64,000 bases of DNA from Ruegeria marina (GTDB lineage Bacteria > Pseudomonadota > Alphaproteobacteria > Rhodobacterales > Rhodobacteraceae). Made by a program: the position numbers and the translations under genes. Of this stretch, positions 34,647 through 43,891 are shown in pieces. Location: assembly GCF_900101475.1 (NCBI RefSeq), contig NZ_FMZV01000013.1, positions 86,352 through 150,351 of the forward strand, written 5' to 3'. Every line of letters begins with the position of its first letter. Position 1 is the first letter of the stretch. The notes beneath the pieces were generated by a model. The model had not been told where the DNA came from. It saw only the letters and a list, made by a program, of their open reading frames with translations, and made no database searches.

Positions 34647-35531
34647 TCAGGCGGACAGGTAGTCCGCCAGGATGTCGAATACCAGACGAATGCGGCGGCT
34701 GGTGTGTACCTCGCGATGCGCCGTCAGCCAGACCGGGAACACCAGCGGCTCCATCTCTGGCAACACCCGCTCCACGCCTGAGGTCAACGCGGCCACGCCG
34801 TCGTCCATCGGCGCGATGCCGAACCCCTGGCGCACATAGTCCCAGGCCACCACGCCGCTTTGCGACCCAAGGCGGAAGTTAGCGCGCGTCAAAGGCAAGC
34901 CAAGCGGTGTCAGATGGCCAAGCATCTCGATCACATCGCCAAAGGCGATGAAATCATGCGACGCCAGATCATCCTTGGCCGCCGGGCGCCCGCGTCGGTC
35001 AAGATAGTGCGAGGCGGCATAGAAATGCGCCGTCGCCTCGCGCACCAGCCGGGCGATCAGGTCGGGCTGATCGGGCCGCACATGGCGAATGGCGATATCC
35101 GCCTCGCGCCGCATCAGGTCGCGGATGTCGTTGGCGGCGATCACCTCGATCTCCAGTCGGGGGGCCTGGTCGCGGATGCGGCGCAGCGCCTCGGGCAGCA
35201 CATAGGCGGACCACACGTCGCTGGCGGTGATTCGGACGCGGCCCTCGATGGATTGTGCCTGGCCCGAGGCCGCGAGCGCCACCCGTTCCGCCGCGTCCCC
35301 CATGGCGCGCGTATGCTCCAGCAGGTCCGCCCCCGCCTCGGTCAGCACCAGCGACCGCCCGATCCGTTCGAACAGCAGCACGCCCAGATCCGCCTCCAGC
35401 GCGGCAACCTGCCGGCTCAGCGTCGGCTGGGTCTGCCGCAACTGGCGTGCTGCCGCCGACAGTGACCCGGCCTCGGCCGTGGCCAGGAAGGCGCGGATGT
35501 GGTTCCAGTCGAATTCCGAAGGAGCGCTCAT
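34647..35531 (-). CDS. LysR-family transcriptional regulator
   Basis: A 294-residue regulator. The N-terminal winged helix (about 8-67) contains FLATAEAGSLSAAARQLRQT and LSRQVAALEADLGVLLFER. The rest is a type 2 periplasmic-binding-protein-like co-inducer domain. It is divergent from a methyltransferase gene 85 bases away and probably regulates it. Convergent with pheT. Confidence 0.92.
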   Translation of the reverse strand: MSAPSEFDWNHIRAFLATAEAGSLSAAARQLRQTQPTLSRQVAALEADLGVLLFERIGRSLVLTEAGADLLEHTRAMGDAAERVALAASGQAQSIEGRVRITASDVWSAYVLPEALRRIRDQAPRLEIEVIAANDIRDLMRREADIAIRHVRPDQPDLIARLVREATAHFYAASHYLDRRGRPAAKDDLASHDFIAFGDVIEMLGHLTPLGLPLTRANFRLGSQSGVVAWDYVRQGFGIAPMDDGVAALTSGVERVLPEMEPLVFPVWLTAHREVHTSRRIRLVFDILADYLSA

Positions 35532-35534
35532 GCA

Positions 35535-35549
35535 TTTATGTATAATAAA
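35535..35549. promoter_or_regulatory. AT-rich inverted repeat in the LysR/methyltransferase gap
   Basis: TTTAT-GTATA-ATAAA, a 15-bp inverted repeat immediately upstream of the LysR start. It fits the loose T-N11-A pattern of LysR sites but also contains a TATAAT-like -10, so its role is ambiguous. Confidence 0.3.
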
Positions 35550-35616
35550 CCTGCGAATTTCGGCAATTCATATCTGATGTGTGTATAAGTAGGGTGCGGG
35601 CGAAAGGAGAACCTCC

Positions 35617-36249
35617 ATGGTCGACAGCGCAACTTTCTGGGACAAGGCGGCAGAGAAATACGCCCGCACTCCGATCCGGGACATCCCGTCCTATGAATAC
35701 ACGCTTGAACGGACCGCGTCTTACCTGCGCAGCGATGACCGCGTGCTGGAACTGGGCTGCGGCACTGGCAGCACCGCGCTGCGGCTGGCCCAAAATGTCG
35801 ATGAGATCGTGGCGACCGACATCGCGCCGGCCATGCTGGCGGTGGGGCGGCGCAGGGCCACCGAACAGGGCGTGACCAACGTTCACCTTGTGGAGGCAAC
35901 AGCCGAGAACCCGCCCGAGGGCCCTTTCGACGCCGTGCTTGCCTTCAACCTTCTGCATCTTGTCGACGATCTCGATGCCAGCCTCGCCGCGATCCGGGAC
36001 CGGCTGAAGCCCGGCGCTCTGTTCATCTCGAAAACCTTCTGCATCGCGCCGGGGCGGAACAGTTTCAAGCTGCACGCGATCCGCCTGATCCTGCCGCTGA
36101 TGCAACTCTTGGGCAAGGCGCCGCCCGTGCGCTTCCTGACCGAGGAACAGCTAGACCGTGCCATCATCCGTGCCGGGTTCGACCTGGTCGAGCAGGACAG
36201 TTTCCCCGCGACCGACCCGCGCCGTTTTCTGGTCGCCCGCCGCCGCTGA
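35617..36249 (+). CDS. Class I SAM-dependent methyltransferase
   Basis: A 210-residue cytosolic methyltransferase with motif I VLELGCGTGSTAL, the acidic motif II ATDIAPAMLAVG and motif IV FDAVLAFNLLHLVDDL. The C-terminal part (GKAPPVRFLTEEQLDRAIIRAGF) resembles small-molecule methyltransferases. Substrate unknown. ATG 35617 is preceded by AAAGGAG. The divergent LysR gene is the probable regulator. Confidence 0.88.
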   Translation: MVDSATFWDKAAEKYARTPIRDIPSYEYTLERTASYLRSDDRVLELGCGTGSTALRLAQNVDEIVATDIAPAMLAVGRRRATEQGVTNVHLVEATAENPPEGPFDAVLAFNLLHLVDDLDASLAAIRDRLKPGALFISKTFCIAPGRNSFKLHAIRLILPLMQLLGKAPPVRFLTEEQLDRAIIRAGFDLVEQDSFPATDPRRFLVARRR

Positions 36250-36313
36250 CCGGTCAGGGTTGCCCCCGGCACCCCCGCGCCCTAGGGTCGGGGCAAGCGG
36301 AAAGGAGACCCTG

Positions 36314-36763
36314 ATGACCCTCAAGATCTACCTCTCGGGCGAGATCCACACCGACTGGCGCGAACAGATCGTGGCGGGCGCCAAGGGGCTGGATGTCAGC
36401 TTTGCCAGCCCGGTCACCGACCATGCCGCCAGTGACGATTGCGGCGTTGCCATCCTCGGCGCCGAACCTGACAAATACTGGCACGACCACAAGGGCGCCA
36501 TGGTCAACGCCATCCGCACCCGCAAGGGCATCGCCGACGCCGATGTTGTCGTGGTCCGGTTCGGAGACAAGTACAAGCAGTGGAACGCCGCCTTTGACGC
36601 GGGCTATGCCGCCGCGCTGGGCAAGTCGATCATCGTGCTCAGCCCGCCCGAACATCAGCACGCGCTGAAAGAGGTGCACGCCGCCGCCCTTGCCGTGGCG
36701 GAAACGCCCGTGCAGGTGGTTGCCGTCCTGCGTTACGTGCTGACCGGGACCTTGCCCGCCTGA
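36314..36763 (+). CDS. YtoQ-family protein
   Basis: A 149-residue protein of the YtoQ family, a nucleoside 2-deoxyribosyltransferase-like Rossmann fold. The start MTLKIYLSGEIHTDWREQI and the core GIADADVVVVRFGDKYKQWNAAFDAGYAAALGK (read in part) are typical. No activity is established. ATG at 36314 has AAAGGAG upstream. It is 64 bases after the methyltransferase on the same strand. Confidence 0.85.
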   Translation: MTLKIYLSGEIHTDWREQIVAGAKGLDVSFASPVTDHAASDDCGVAILGAEPDKYWHDHKGAMVNAIRTRKGIADADVVVVRFGDKYKQWNAAFDAGYAAALGKSIIVLSPPEHQHALKEVHAAALAVAETPVQVVAVLRYVLTGTLPA

Positions 36764-36836
36764 CCGGCACGCGATTTTCGTTGACGGACAACAGATTATA
36801 CTGAAGCTGGTCGCATTTGCTGTCGGAGGGGGAACG

Positions 36837-37994
36837 ATGGCGTTGCACTGGCGTATTCTTATCCTGCTGTTTCTGGTGCGCTGCACCATGGCCTTTCAAT
36901 TCGCGACCATCGGCGGCATCGGTCCGGTGCTGTCTGACACCTATACGTTGGATATCGCCGGGCTCGGCTGGATCGTCGGCCTCTATTTCCTGCCTGGGGT
37001 GGTGGTCGCGCTTCCGGGCGGCGGCATCGCCCGCCGGTTCGGCGATGAAAGGGTGATCCTCTTCGGACTGGCGCTGATGACGGCAGGGTCGCTGATCATG
37101 GCGCTGCAACCGCCGTTGAGCGTGTTCAGCGCCGCCCGGCTGATGGCCGGTATCGGCGGCATCCTGATGAACGTCCTGATGAGCAAGCTGGTGCTCGACT
37201 GGTTCGCCAATCGCCAGATCGCAACCGCGATGGTGATCTTCATCAACTCGTGGCCCGCCGGTATCGGCCTGTCGCTTGTGGTACAGCCCTGGCTGGCGAC
37301 CCAGGGTGGCGTCGCCCTGCCGTTTGCAGTTGAAACCGGCCTGATCGCTACGGCCCTGGTCGCCTTCGTCCTGTTGTATCGCCGCCCTGACACAGCGCCC
37401 GCCACCACTGGCACGCCTGCCCGGGCCATGCCGCAAGGCGCGGTTCTTGGCGCGGTGCTTGTCGCCGGGTTCTCGTGGGGCGCGTTCAACGCGAGCCTCG
37501 CCGCCTTGCTGTCCTTTGGCCCCACATCGCTTGTCGAAAGGGGGATGTCGCTGGAACTGGCGGGCCTGTCGATCAGCATCGTTTCCTGGACCGTCGTCGT
37601 GACCGGTACCTTTGGTGGCTGGCTGACGGATCGCACCGGCCGGCCCGCGACGGTGCTGTTGACCGGTCTCAGCCTCTTTGGGCTCGCCCTGTTCCTGTTT
37701 CCCCGCGTCCCGCCGATGCTGATCACCATGGCCTTGATCGGTCTCTTGTCGGGCGTGCCGGTTGCGGGATTGATCAGCCTGCCCGGCCGCGTTCTGAAAC
37801 CCGAACAGCGGGCAATGGGCATGGGCCTGTTCTACACCGTCTATTACGCCTGTTTCTCGGTCCTGCCGGGTCTGGGCGGCAAATGGGCCGAAAGCGCCGG
37901 AACGGTGTCCGCCGCTTTCGAATTCGCCGCCTTTGTCATTGTGCTGGCGATGTTGGGCGTATTTGTCTTCCTGCCCCTGTCGCGCCGGGCCTGA
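36837..37994 (+). CDS. MFS transporter (cyanate/nitrate-like CynX/NimT type)
   Basis: A 385-residue inner-membrane carrier with about 12 hydrophobic segments. The loop between helices 2 and 3 reads GGGIARRFGDERVILFG, a weak form of the MFS signature, repeated in the second half as GGWLTDRTGRPATVLL. Substrate not evident. ATG at 36837 follows GGAGGGGGAACG. A GC-rich hairpin lies in the 240 bases downstream. Confidence 0.87.
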   Translation: MALHWRILILLFLVRCTMAFQFATIGGIGPVLSDTYTLDIAGLGWIVGLYFLPGVVVALPGGGIARRFGDERVILFGLALMTAGSLIMALQPPLSVFSAARLMAGIGGILMNVLMSKLVLDWFANRQIATAMVIFINSWPAGIGLSLVVQPWLATQGGVALPFAVETGLIATALVAFVLLYRRPDTAPATTGTPARAMPQGAVLGAVLVAGFSWGAFNASLAALLSFGPTSLVERGMSLELAGLSISIVSWTVVVTGTFGGWLTDRTGRPATVLLTGLSLFGLALFLFPRVPPMLITMALIGLLSGVPVAGLISLPGRVLKPEQRAMGMGLFYTVYYACFSVLPGLGGKWAESAGTVSAAFEFAAFVIVLAMLGVFVFLPLSRRA

Positions 37995-38068
37995 GCCATC
38001 ATCCCCCGCGCACCGCTTTCGAACAGCGCCGGCGGCCGAGCGTGGGCGCTTTCTTGAGACCGAACAAG

Positions 38069-38099
38069 GCCGAGGGGCTTCTTGTCCCAGCCCCTCGGC
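38069..38099. terminator. GC-rich hairpin downstream of the MFS gene
   Basis: GCCGAGGGGC (38069-38078) pairs perfectly with GCCCCTCGGC (38090-38099). There is no clear T tract, so termination may be weak or the hairpin may protect the mRNA end. Confidence 0.4.
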
Positions 38100-38236
38100 G
38101 TCAGGATACCGGCAAAGTCATGCCCTGCATGCACATTTTCTCCGTGAAAATTTCGAACCGACGGTTAATGCTGGCTGGGCCGCTGTGGCGGCAACAAGAA
38201 CGGAACAACTAGAACCAGACAACCAGGGAACGGAAC

Positions 38237-38668
38237 ATGCTCAAGGAATTCAAGGCCTTCATCGCCAGGGGCAACGTTATGGACATGGCGGTCGGCATCA
38301 TCATCGGCGCCGCCTTTACGGCAATTGTGAAATCGCTGGTCGACGACCTGATCAATCCGATCATCGGCCTGTTCACCGGCGGGGCGGACTTCACCAACAA
38401 TTTCGTGGTGCTGGGCGGCGACGGCACGGCCTATGACTCGCTGGCCGCCGCACGCGAGGCCGGCGCTTCGGTCTTCGCCTATGGCGCCTTCTTCATGGCG
38501 GTGATCAATTTCCTGATCATTGCCTGGGTGGTTTTCCTGCTGGTCAAGGTCGTGAACCGCGTCAAGGAGGTGGCCGTCCGCGAAGAGGCTGCACCCGAAC
38601 ACACCGCCCCGGCGGGGCCTTCGGAACTGGACGTTCTGCTCGAAATCCGCGACGCTCTGAAACGCTGA
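38237..38668 (+). CDS. mscL: Large-conductance mechanosensitive channel
   Basis: Homopentameric safety valve that opens near lytic membrane tension. The 143-residue protein has the MscL start [31 protein letters not shown] (read in part), with the gate helix TM1, a periplasmic loop and TM2 (about 78-99). The charged C-terminal helix bundle ends [18 protein letters not shown] precedes the start. mscS follows by 82 bases, so two osmotic valves are encoded side by side. Confidence 0.96.
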   Translation: MLKEFKAFIARGNVMDMAVGIIIGAAFTAIVKSLVDDLINPIIGLFTGGADFTNNFVVLGGDGTAYDSLAAAREAGASVFAYGAFFMAVINFLIIAWVVFLLVKVVNRVKEVAVREEAAPEHTAPAGPSELDVLLEIRDALKR

Positions 38669-38750
38669 CCGGCGCTTTTGCCAAGGGGGCCGCTCTCCTG
38701 GCGAGGGCGGCACCTATTTATTGATACCAATGTTCTTCGGAGGGTGATGA

Positions 38751-39557
38751 ATGCAGGAATACATTGAGCAGGCCAACTTTTTGTGGCCATTGATATTGAA
38801 TGCGGGCAAGGCACTCGTCGTTCTCATTGTCGGGTGGATGGTCGCCGGCGCGGTCGGTGGCATGGTGCGGCGTCGGATCAACGCGACGCCCCATATCGAT
38901 CCGACACTGGGCAATTTCCTCGCCAGTATGGTGAAATGGGCCATTTTGGCCATGGTGCTGGTGGCGGTGCTGGGTATCTTCGGCATCCAGGCGACGAGCA
39001 TCGTCGCCATACTCGGCGCGGCATCGCTGGCCATCGGGCTGGCGCTCCAGGGCACGCTGAGCGATCTTGCGGCGGGGGTGATGCTCGTGGTCTTCCGCCC
39101 TTACAAGCTCGGCCAATATGTCGATATCGGCGGGACGGCGGGCACCGTGCGCGACCTGAACCTTTTCACCACCGAACTGGTCACCCCCGACAACGTCCAG
39201 ATCATCGTACCCAACGGCAAGGCCTGGGGGTCGATCATCCTGAACTATTCCGCCCATGACACCCGCCGGGTCGATCTGGTGTTCGGTATCGACTATGGCG
39301 ATGATGCCGGCGCAGCCATGCAGATCATCGAAGAAATTGCGCGCTCGGATACCCGCGTTCTGGCCGATCCCGCGCCCTGGGTCCGTGTCACCAACCTCGG
39401 CGACAGTTCGGTCGATCTGACCGCGCGCCTGTGGTGCAAGGCCGACGACTATTGGGAACTGAAATTCGAACTCACCCGCAGAATCAAGGAAGCCTTCGAC
39501 AAGGGTGGTATCTCGATCCCCTATCCGCACACTGTTGAAATCCAGAAAAAGGGCTGA
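38751..39557 (+). CDS. mscS: Small-conductance mechanosensitive channel (MscS family)
   Basis: A 268-residue heptameric channel of the short MscS type. Three membrane helices; the pore-lining TM3 region is visible as ILGAASLAIGLALQGTLSDLAAGV. The beta domain (VVFRPYKLGQYVDIGG) and the alpha/beta C-terminal domain follow. GGAGGGTG lies upstream of the start. Followed by an inverted copy of the intergenic repeat. Confidence 0.94.
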   Translation: MQEYIEQANFLWPLILNAGKALVVLIVGWMVAGAVGGMVRRRINATPHIDPTLGNFLASMVKWAILAMVLVAVLGIFGIQATSIVAILGAASLAIGLALQGTLSDLAAGVMLVVFRPYKLGQYVDIGGTAGTVRDLNLFTTELVTPDNVQIIVPNGKAWGSIILNYSAHDTRRVDLVFGIDYGDDAGAAMQIIEEIARSDTRVLADPAPWVRVTNLGDSSVDLTARLWCKADDYWELKFELTRRIKEAFDKGGISIPYPHTVEIQKKG

Positions 39558-39577
39558 GAACGCAGCCGGGCCCCCTT

Positions 39578-39646
39578 CATCTTTTCCGAAATACTTCGGG
39601 GGGAGCCGCCTCTTGCGGCGGCGGGGGCAGTACCCCCTCCGCCCGG
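39578..39646 (-). repeat. Intergenic palindromic repeat, copy C (inverted, GGAGTATTT family)
   Basis: On the minus strand it reads GGAGGGGGTACTGCCCCC, then a small GC hairpin (GCCGCCGCAAGAGGCGGC), CTCCCCCCGAAGTATTTCGG and an A-rich tail with GATGAAGG. It begins 20 bases after mscS in opposite orientation to the other copies, so the element is not tied to transcript direction. Confidence 0.7.
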
Positions 39647-39742
39647 AAACTCCAGCAAGGCCGCGTCGAAATTTTTGCCGGAAATGCCCCGGAATCCGTT
39701 TGACACCGTCGCCGCGCTTGGGTAGTCACCGCCCGTGGTTGC

Positions 39743-39819
39743 GGCGTGATAGCTCAGCTGGTTAGAGCACAGCACTCATAATGCTGGGGTCGGCGGTTCA
39801 AGTCCGCCTCACGCTACCA
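39743..39819 (+). tRNA. tRNA-Met (anticodon CAT, elongator type)
   Basis: A 77-nt cloverleaf with encoded CCA: acceptor GGCGTGA / TCACGCT, D-arm AGCTCAGCTGGTTAGAGC, anticodon loop CTCATAA (anticodon CAT), T-arm GGCGGTTCAAGTCCGCC. The first pair is G-U instead of the unpaired C-A of initiator tRNA, so it is the elongator form. A CAT-anticodon tRNA-Ile read through lysidine cannot be fully excluded. Confidence 0.95.
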
Positions 39820-39916
39820 CCCTTTTCCGAGATAAGTGCACTATCAGCCAACGGAACCGCGACGTCAGGCATGCCGCCGGATCTGCGCACGCGGCGACTG
39901 TTTGGGGTGGTCCTGC

Positions 39917-40738
39917 TCACCGGACGCGCGCCAGGATCAGAGAGGCCGGCATGGGTGCACGCCATCTGTCCCCATCGGCGAAACGGTTTCGGACCTTGTC
40001 CGCCACCGCTGCCTTGATCGCGGCATTGTTCTCCTCGGGTTGGCGAGACAGAAGATAGCCGCCGCGCGGTGCGCCATTCTGAAAGATCTCGGCCAGTGTA
40101 TCCGGAGCGTCCAGCATCCAGAAGCAGTCGATGATCCGCTGTTGTTCGATGTCGAACCCGGCGTCCGACAGAATCGACCTCGCCATCTCCGCGTTTGCGA
40201 ACCGGTGGAAATCGGGACTGTCCGGCATCTTGACCGAAGCGTCGCCATGTTCCTGCACGCTGCTGTAGAACACCTGGAACACCGGCGAAACATCCGGGCC
40301 ACACCATGAGGTCATGACGAACCGGCCCTTCGGCTTCAGCACCCGGCGAATTTCCGACAGCGCCCTCGGCTGGTCGGGAATGTGCATCAAGCCGAAGCTG
40401 CAGACGACAGTATCGAATGCACCAGCCTCGAAAGGCAGGTCTTGTGCATCTGCCTCGACAAAAACCCCGGCCGGGAACCTGTCGCGCGCATGCGACAGCA
40501 TCCTGGCCGAGAAATCCGCACCGGTGACGGCGTAGCCGGCCTTGGCAAGTGCCTGGGTGACATTGCCTTGTCCGCAACACAGGTCGAGAACCCGGCCGCC
40601 ACCGTTTCCCAGACTGGACAGAATGGACGGAACTGCCATGTCGCTCGCCTCGGCGAACTGTTTCACGTAGCCCGCCACGATTCCGTCGTCGGACCAGCCC
40701 CTGGTTTCCAGTTCCGCAAAACCTTCATAAGCAGTCAT
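39917..40738 (-). CDS. Class I SAM-dependent methyltransferase (Methyltransf_11 type)
   Basis: A 273-residue methyltransferase with motif I VLDLCCGQGNVTQAL, motif II GADFSARMLSHAR, and AGAFDTVVCSFGLMHIPDQP. The C-terminal section with DVSPVFQVFYSSVQEHGDAS resembles UbiE/arsenite-type enzymes but lacks the Cys set of arsenite methyltransferases. I took the second Met (MTAYEGFAEL, 40738); the first, 13 codons upstream at 40777, is possible. Substrate unknown. Confidence 0.83.
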   Translation of the reverse strand: MTAYEGFAELETRGWSDDGIVAGYVKQFAEASDMAVPSILSSLGNGGGRVLDLCCGQGNVTQALAKAGYAVTGADFSARMLSHARDRFPAGVFVEADAQDLPFEAGAFDTVVCSFGLMHIPDQPRALSEIRRVLKPKGRFVMTSWCGPDVSPVFQVFYSSVQEHGDASVKMPDSPDFHRFANAEMARSILSDAGFDIEQQRIIDCFWMLDAPDTLAEIFQNGAPRGGYLLSRQPEENNAAIKAAVADKVRNRFADGDRWRAPMPASLILARVR

Positions 40739-40888
40739 CCTGGCCCCCACCTCTTCATTCAACCGAACAAGGTTCATGGCAACCTACATGTTTCCGCAGG
40801 ACATGTCCAAATTCGGCTCTGCCCGGCATGGCTTGGGGTCTTGTTGCTCCGTGCCGCAAGCGGTTGGGATTGGCTGCCCCGCGCACAA

Positions 40889-40922
40889 GAAAAAACCCCG
40901 CCGGCAAAGCCGACGGGGTTTC
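40889..40922 (-). terminator. Terminator of ald
   Basis: AAACCCCGCCGGC and GCCGACGGGGTTT pair with one mismatch around a CAAA-type loop, 25 bases past the ald stop. On the minus strand the hairpin runs into TTTTTTC. Confidence 0.85.
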
Positions 40923-40946
40923 TGGTTTCCGCGATGGCGGAGGCGA

Positions 40947-42071
40947 TCAGGCGGCCTGCTTGACCACAAGGTTCGGCGATACGACGTCGATACCCAGCGC
41001 CTCGCCGACCGCGTAGTAGGTCAGCTTGCCGGCATGCACATTCAGGCCGGCAAGCAGGTGCGGATCGTCGGCGCAAGCCTGTTGCCAACCCTTGTTGGCC
41101 AGTGCCAGCATGAACGGCATGGTGGCGTTGCCCAGCGCGATGGTCGAGGTGCGCGCAACCGCGCCCGGCATGTTGGCCACGCAGTAATGCATGATCCCGT
41201 CAACCTCGTAGATCGGATCGGCATGGGTGGTCGCGCGCGAGGTTTCGAAACAGCCGCCCTGGTCGATGGCCACATCGACCAGCGCCGCGCCGGGTTTCAT
41301 CGTCGAAAGTTGCGCGCGGCTGATCAGCTTGGGCGCAGCCGCGCCCGGAACCAGAACCGCGCCGATCACCATGTCGGCCTGCGCCACCAGTTCGGCGGTG
41401 TTGCCCTTCGAGGCGTAGGCGGTCTTGAACTCGCCGCGCATGGAGTCGTCGAGATAGCGCAGGCGCGGCAGCGACATGTCCAGCACGGTCACATCCGCGC
41501 CCATGCCGGCGGCCACGCGGGCCGCATGGGTGCCGACGACGCCGCCGCCGATCACCACCACCTTGGCCGGGCCCACGCCGGGCACGCCGCCCATCAGAAC
41601 GCCGCGGCCGCCATTGGCCTTTTGCAGTGTCCACGCGCCAACCTGCGGCGCGAGTTTGCCGGCCACTTCCGACATCGGCGCCAGCAGCGGCAGGCCGCCG
41701 TTGCGGTCGGTGACGGTCTCGTAGGCGATGCAGGTCGCGCCCGAAGCCAGCAGGTCATGGGTCTGCTCCGGGTCCGGCGCCAGGTGCAGATAGGTGAACA
41801 GAAGCTGGTTTTCACGCAGCATCTTGCGCTCGACGGCCTGTGGTTCCTTCACCTTGACGATCATGTCCGCGGTGGCGAAGACCTCGGCCGCGGTGTCCAC
41901 GATCCGTGCGCCGGCATTGACATAGTCGGAATCCTCGAACCCGGCGCCGGTGCCGGCTCTGGTCTCGATGATGACCTCGTGGCCGTTTGCAACCGCCTCG
42001 CGCGCTGCATTCGGGGTCATGCCGACCCGGAATTCCTGGGGTTTGATTTCCTTCGGGCAACCGATTTTCAT
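40947..42071 (-). CDS. ald: Alanine dehydrogenase
   Basis: NAD-dependent enzyme interconverting L-alanine and pyruvate plus ammonium. The 374-residue protein starts [20 protein letters not shown]. The substrate Lys/Arg region is [12 protein letters not shown], with [13 protein letters not shown], the catalytic His in [14 protein letters not shown] and the NAD fold [20 protein letters not shown]. The 76 extra upstream codons of the open frame run into the divergent regulator and are not coding. An Lrp/AsnC gene divergent by 139 bases is the expected alanine-responsive activator. Confidence 0.96.
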   Translation of the reverse strand: MKIGCPKEIKPQEFRVGMTPNAAREAVANGHEVIIETRAGTGAGFEDSDYVNAGARIVDTAAEVFATADMIVKVKEPQAVERKMLRENQLLFTYLHLAPDPEQTHDLLASGATCIAYETVTDRNGGLPLLAPMSEVAGKLAPQVGAWTLQKANGGRGVLMGGVPGVGPAKVVVIGGGVVGTHAARVAAGMGADVTVLDMSLPRLRYLDDSMRGEFKTAYASKGNTAELVAQADMVIGAVLVPGAAAPKLISRAQLSTMKPGAALVDVAIDQGGCFETSRATTHADPIYEVDGIMHYCVANMPGAVARTSTIALGNATMPFMLALANKGWQQACADDPHLLAGLNVHAGKLTYYAVGEALGIDVVSPNLVVKQAA

Positions 42072-42210
42072 GTCTGCGTCCTCCGTTCGCAATCTGCCTG
42101 TTATTTTGGCAGGTAGGACAAGCAATTTCTGTGAAACTCCACTCGCCATTTGAAGTATTTTTGCGATATTCTTCGAAGATTGATTGTCATCACGCAAAGG
42201 ATGTGCGCGA

Positions 42211-42669
42211 ATGAGCCTAGACGCGATAGATCGAAAGATCCTCGCCGCCCTCCAGCGCCGCGGCCGGATGTCCAATTCCGATCTGTCGGAACGGGCCAAC
42301 CTGTCGCCCTCGGCCTGCCACCGGCGGGTGCAGCGGTTGGAGGCCGAAGGTTATATCCGCGATTACGTGGCGCTGCTGGATGCGCGCAAGTTGGGACTGC
42401 CCACGACGGTTTTCGTCGAAATCACGCTTCAGGGCCAGGCCGATGAACTTCTCGATGCCTTTGAAAAGGCGGTGGCGCGCATACCCGACGTGCTGGAATG
42501 CCACCTGATGGCCGGCACGGCGGATTACATCCTCAAAGTCGTGGCAGAGAATACCGAGGATTTCGCCCGCATCCACCGCCAGTACCTGTCGCGCCTGCCC
42601 GGCGTGGCGCAGATGCAAAGCTCCTTTGCGCTCAGGACCGTGTTCAAGACCACGGCGCTGCCGGTCTGA
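42211..42669 (+). CDS. Lrp/AsnC-family regulator, probable ald activator
   Basis: A 152-residue regulator: helix-turn-helix (about 3-60, MSLDAIDRKILAALQRRGRM and LSPSACHRRVQRLE) plus AsnC ligand domain (about 68-145). Start at 42211, nine codons inside the open frame. Placed divergently from ald, the arrangement of AldR/Lrp regulators that bind alanine. The 139-base gap is AT-rich and contains a CTGCC...GGCAG hairpin near the ald start; specific sites are not clear. Confidence 0.92.
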   Translation: MSLDAIDRKILAALQRRGRMSNSDLSERANLSPSACHRRVQRLEAEGYIRDYVALLDARKLGLPTTVFVEITLQGQADELLDAFEKAVARIPDVLECHLMAGTADYILKVVAENTEDFARIHRQYLSRLPGVAQMQSSFALRTVFKTTALPV

Positions 42670-42830
42670 GGTGACCCTTGCAGCCCGTCGCCGGAACCAT
42701 CATTCTCTCCATCCGGCACCGGACGCGCGGTTTGATTTCACGCAACGACAGCGGTTCGCCGCCGTGACATGAGATATTCATTCAACCCGGGTACGGGTGA
42801 CGCCCTATATACAGCCGAAAGGAATTCATC

Positions 42831-43748
42831 TTGATCAGGGACACCGACGATCCGTCGATGGAGTGGCTCGAAGCCGAACTTGAGGATTCGCTGGACGAAG
42901 ATGTCGAAATCGAGTTCAGCGAGCCGATGCTCTCGATGGAGATCCGCAAGATCTACAAGGACCAGCATCCCGACATGCTGGACAGGCAGACCTATTTCCG
43001 CAACCTGCTGCGGCTTCAGGCCGAACTGATCAAGGTACAGGACTGGGTCGAACATACCGGCGCCAAGGTGTGCATCCTGATGGAAGGGCGGGACAGCGCC
43101 GGCAAGGGCGGGGTGATCAAGCGCATCACCCAGCGACTGAACCCGCGCGTGGCCCGCGTGGTGGCGCTGCCCGCGCCCTCGCGCCGCGAGCAGAGCCAGT
43201 GGTATTTCCAGCGCTATGTGCCGCATCTGCCGGCGGGGGGCGAGATCGTTCTGTTCGACCGCTCCTGGTACAACCGTGCCGGCGTCGAGCGCGTGATGGG
43301 CTTTGCCACCGAGGATCAGGTCGAACAGTTCTTTCAGGACGTTCCCGAATTCGAACGGATGCTGGTGCGCTCGGGCATCATCCTGCTGAAATACTGGTTC
43401 TCGATCACTGACGAGGAACAGCAGCTGCGATTCCTCATGCGCATCCACGATCCGATGAAACAGTGGAAACTGTCGCCCATGGACCTGGAGAGCCGTATCC
43501 GTTGGGAACAGTACACCAAGGCCAAGGAGGACATGTTCTTCCGCACCAACATCCCCGAGGCGCCCTGGTACATCGTCGAGGGCAACGACAAGAAGCGCGA
43601 GCGGCTGAACTGCATCGAGCATCTTCTGTCCAAGATCCCCTATCACGACATCCCGCATGAAAAGGTCACGCTGCCCGACCGCAGGTACAACCCCGATTAC
43701 GAACGCCGGGTGCTGCCCGACGAGCTCTACGTGCCCAAGATCTATTGA
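42831..43748 (+). CDS. ppk2: Polyphosphate kinase 2 (PPK2 family)
   Basis: Uses polyphosphate to phosphorylate nucleoside di- or monophosphates, or the reverse. The 305-residue single-domain protein has Walker A EGRDSAGKGG, the lid region with PSRREQSQWYFQRY and Walker B FDRSWYNRAGVERVMGF. After an acidic N-terminal extension (about 1-30) the fold is complete. The start is a TTG (MIRDTDDPSM) with AAAGGA upstream; the ATG at 42858 would drop nine residues. Class (ADP- versus AMP-preferring) cannot be decided by eye, though the length and NRAGVERVMGF favour class I. Confidence 0.93.
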   Translation: MIRDTDDPSMEWLEAELEDSLDEDVEIEFSEPMLSMEIRKIYKDQHPDMLDRQTYFRNLLRLQAELIKVQDWVEHTGAKVCILMEGRDSAGKGGVIKRITQRLNPRVARVVALPAPSRREQSQWYFQRYVPHLPAGGEIVLFDRSWYNRAGVERVMGFATEDQVEQFFQDVPEFERMLVRSGIILLKYWFSITDEEQQLRFLMRIHDPMKQWKLSPMDLESRIRWEQYTKAKEDMFFRTNIPEAPWYIVEGNDKKRERLNCIEHLLSKIPYHDIPHEKVTLPDRRYNPDYERRVLPDELYVPKIY

Positions 43749-43760
43749 GGCCCGGTCCGC

Positions 43761-43827
43761 GGCAGGGGGGCGCTGCCCCCCGCGCCTGCGGCGCTCCCCC
43801 CGGAGTATTTCGGACCAGAAAGAAGCC
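43761..43827 (+). repeat. Intergenic palindromic repeat, copy D (GGAGTATTT family)
   Basis: Starts 13 bases after ppk2: GGGGGGCGCTGCCCCCC, the small hairpin GCGCCTGCGGCGC, then TCCCCCCGGAGTATTTCGG and an A-rich tail CAGAAAGAAG. Nearly the same as copy A. Confidence 0.75.
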
Positions 43828-43891
43828 GGATCCGGCTTTCTGTTGACGGTGGCAGGGCGGACGCCCCACTATGACGCGGGGAGGGCCCATT

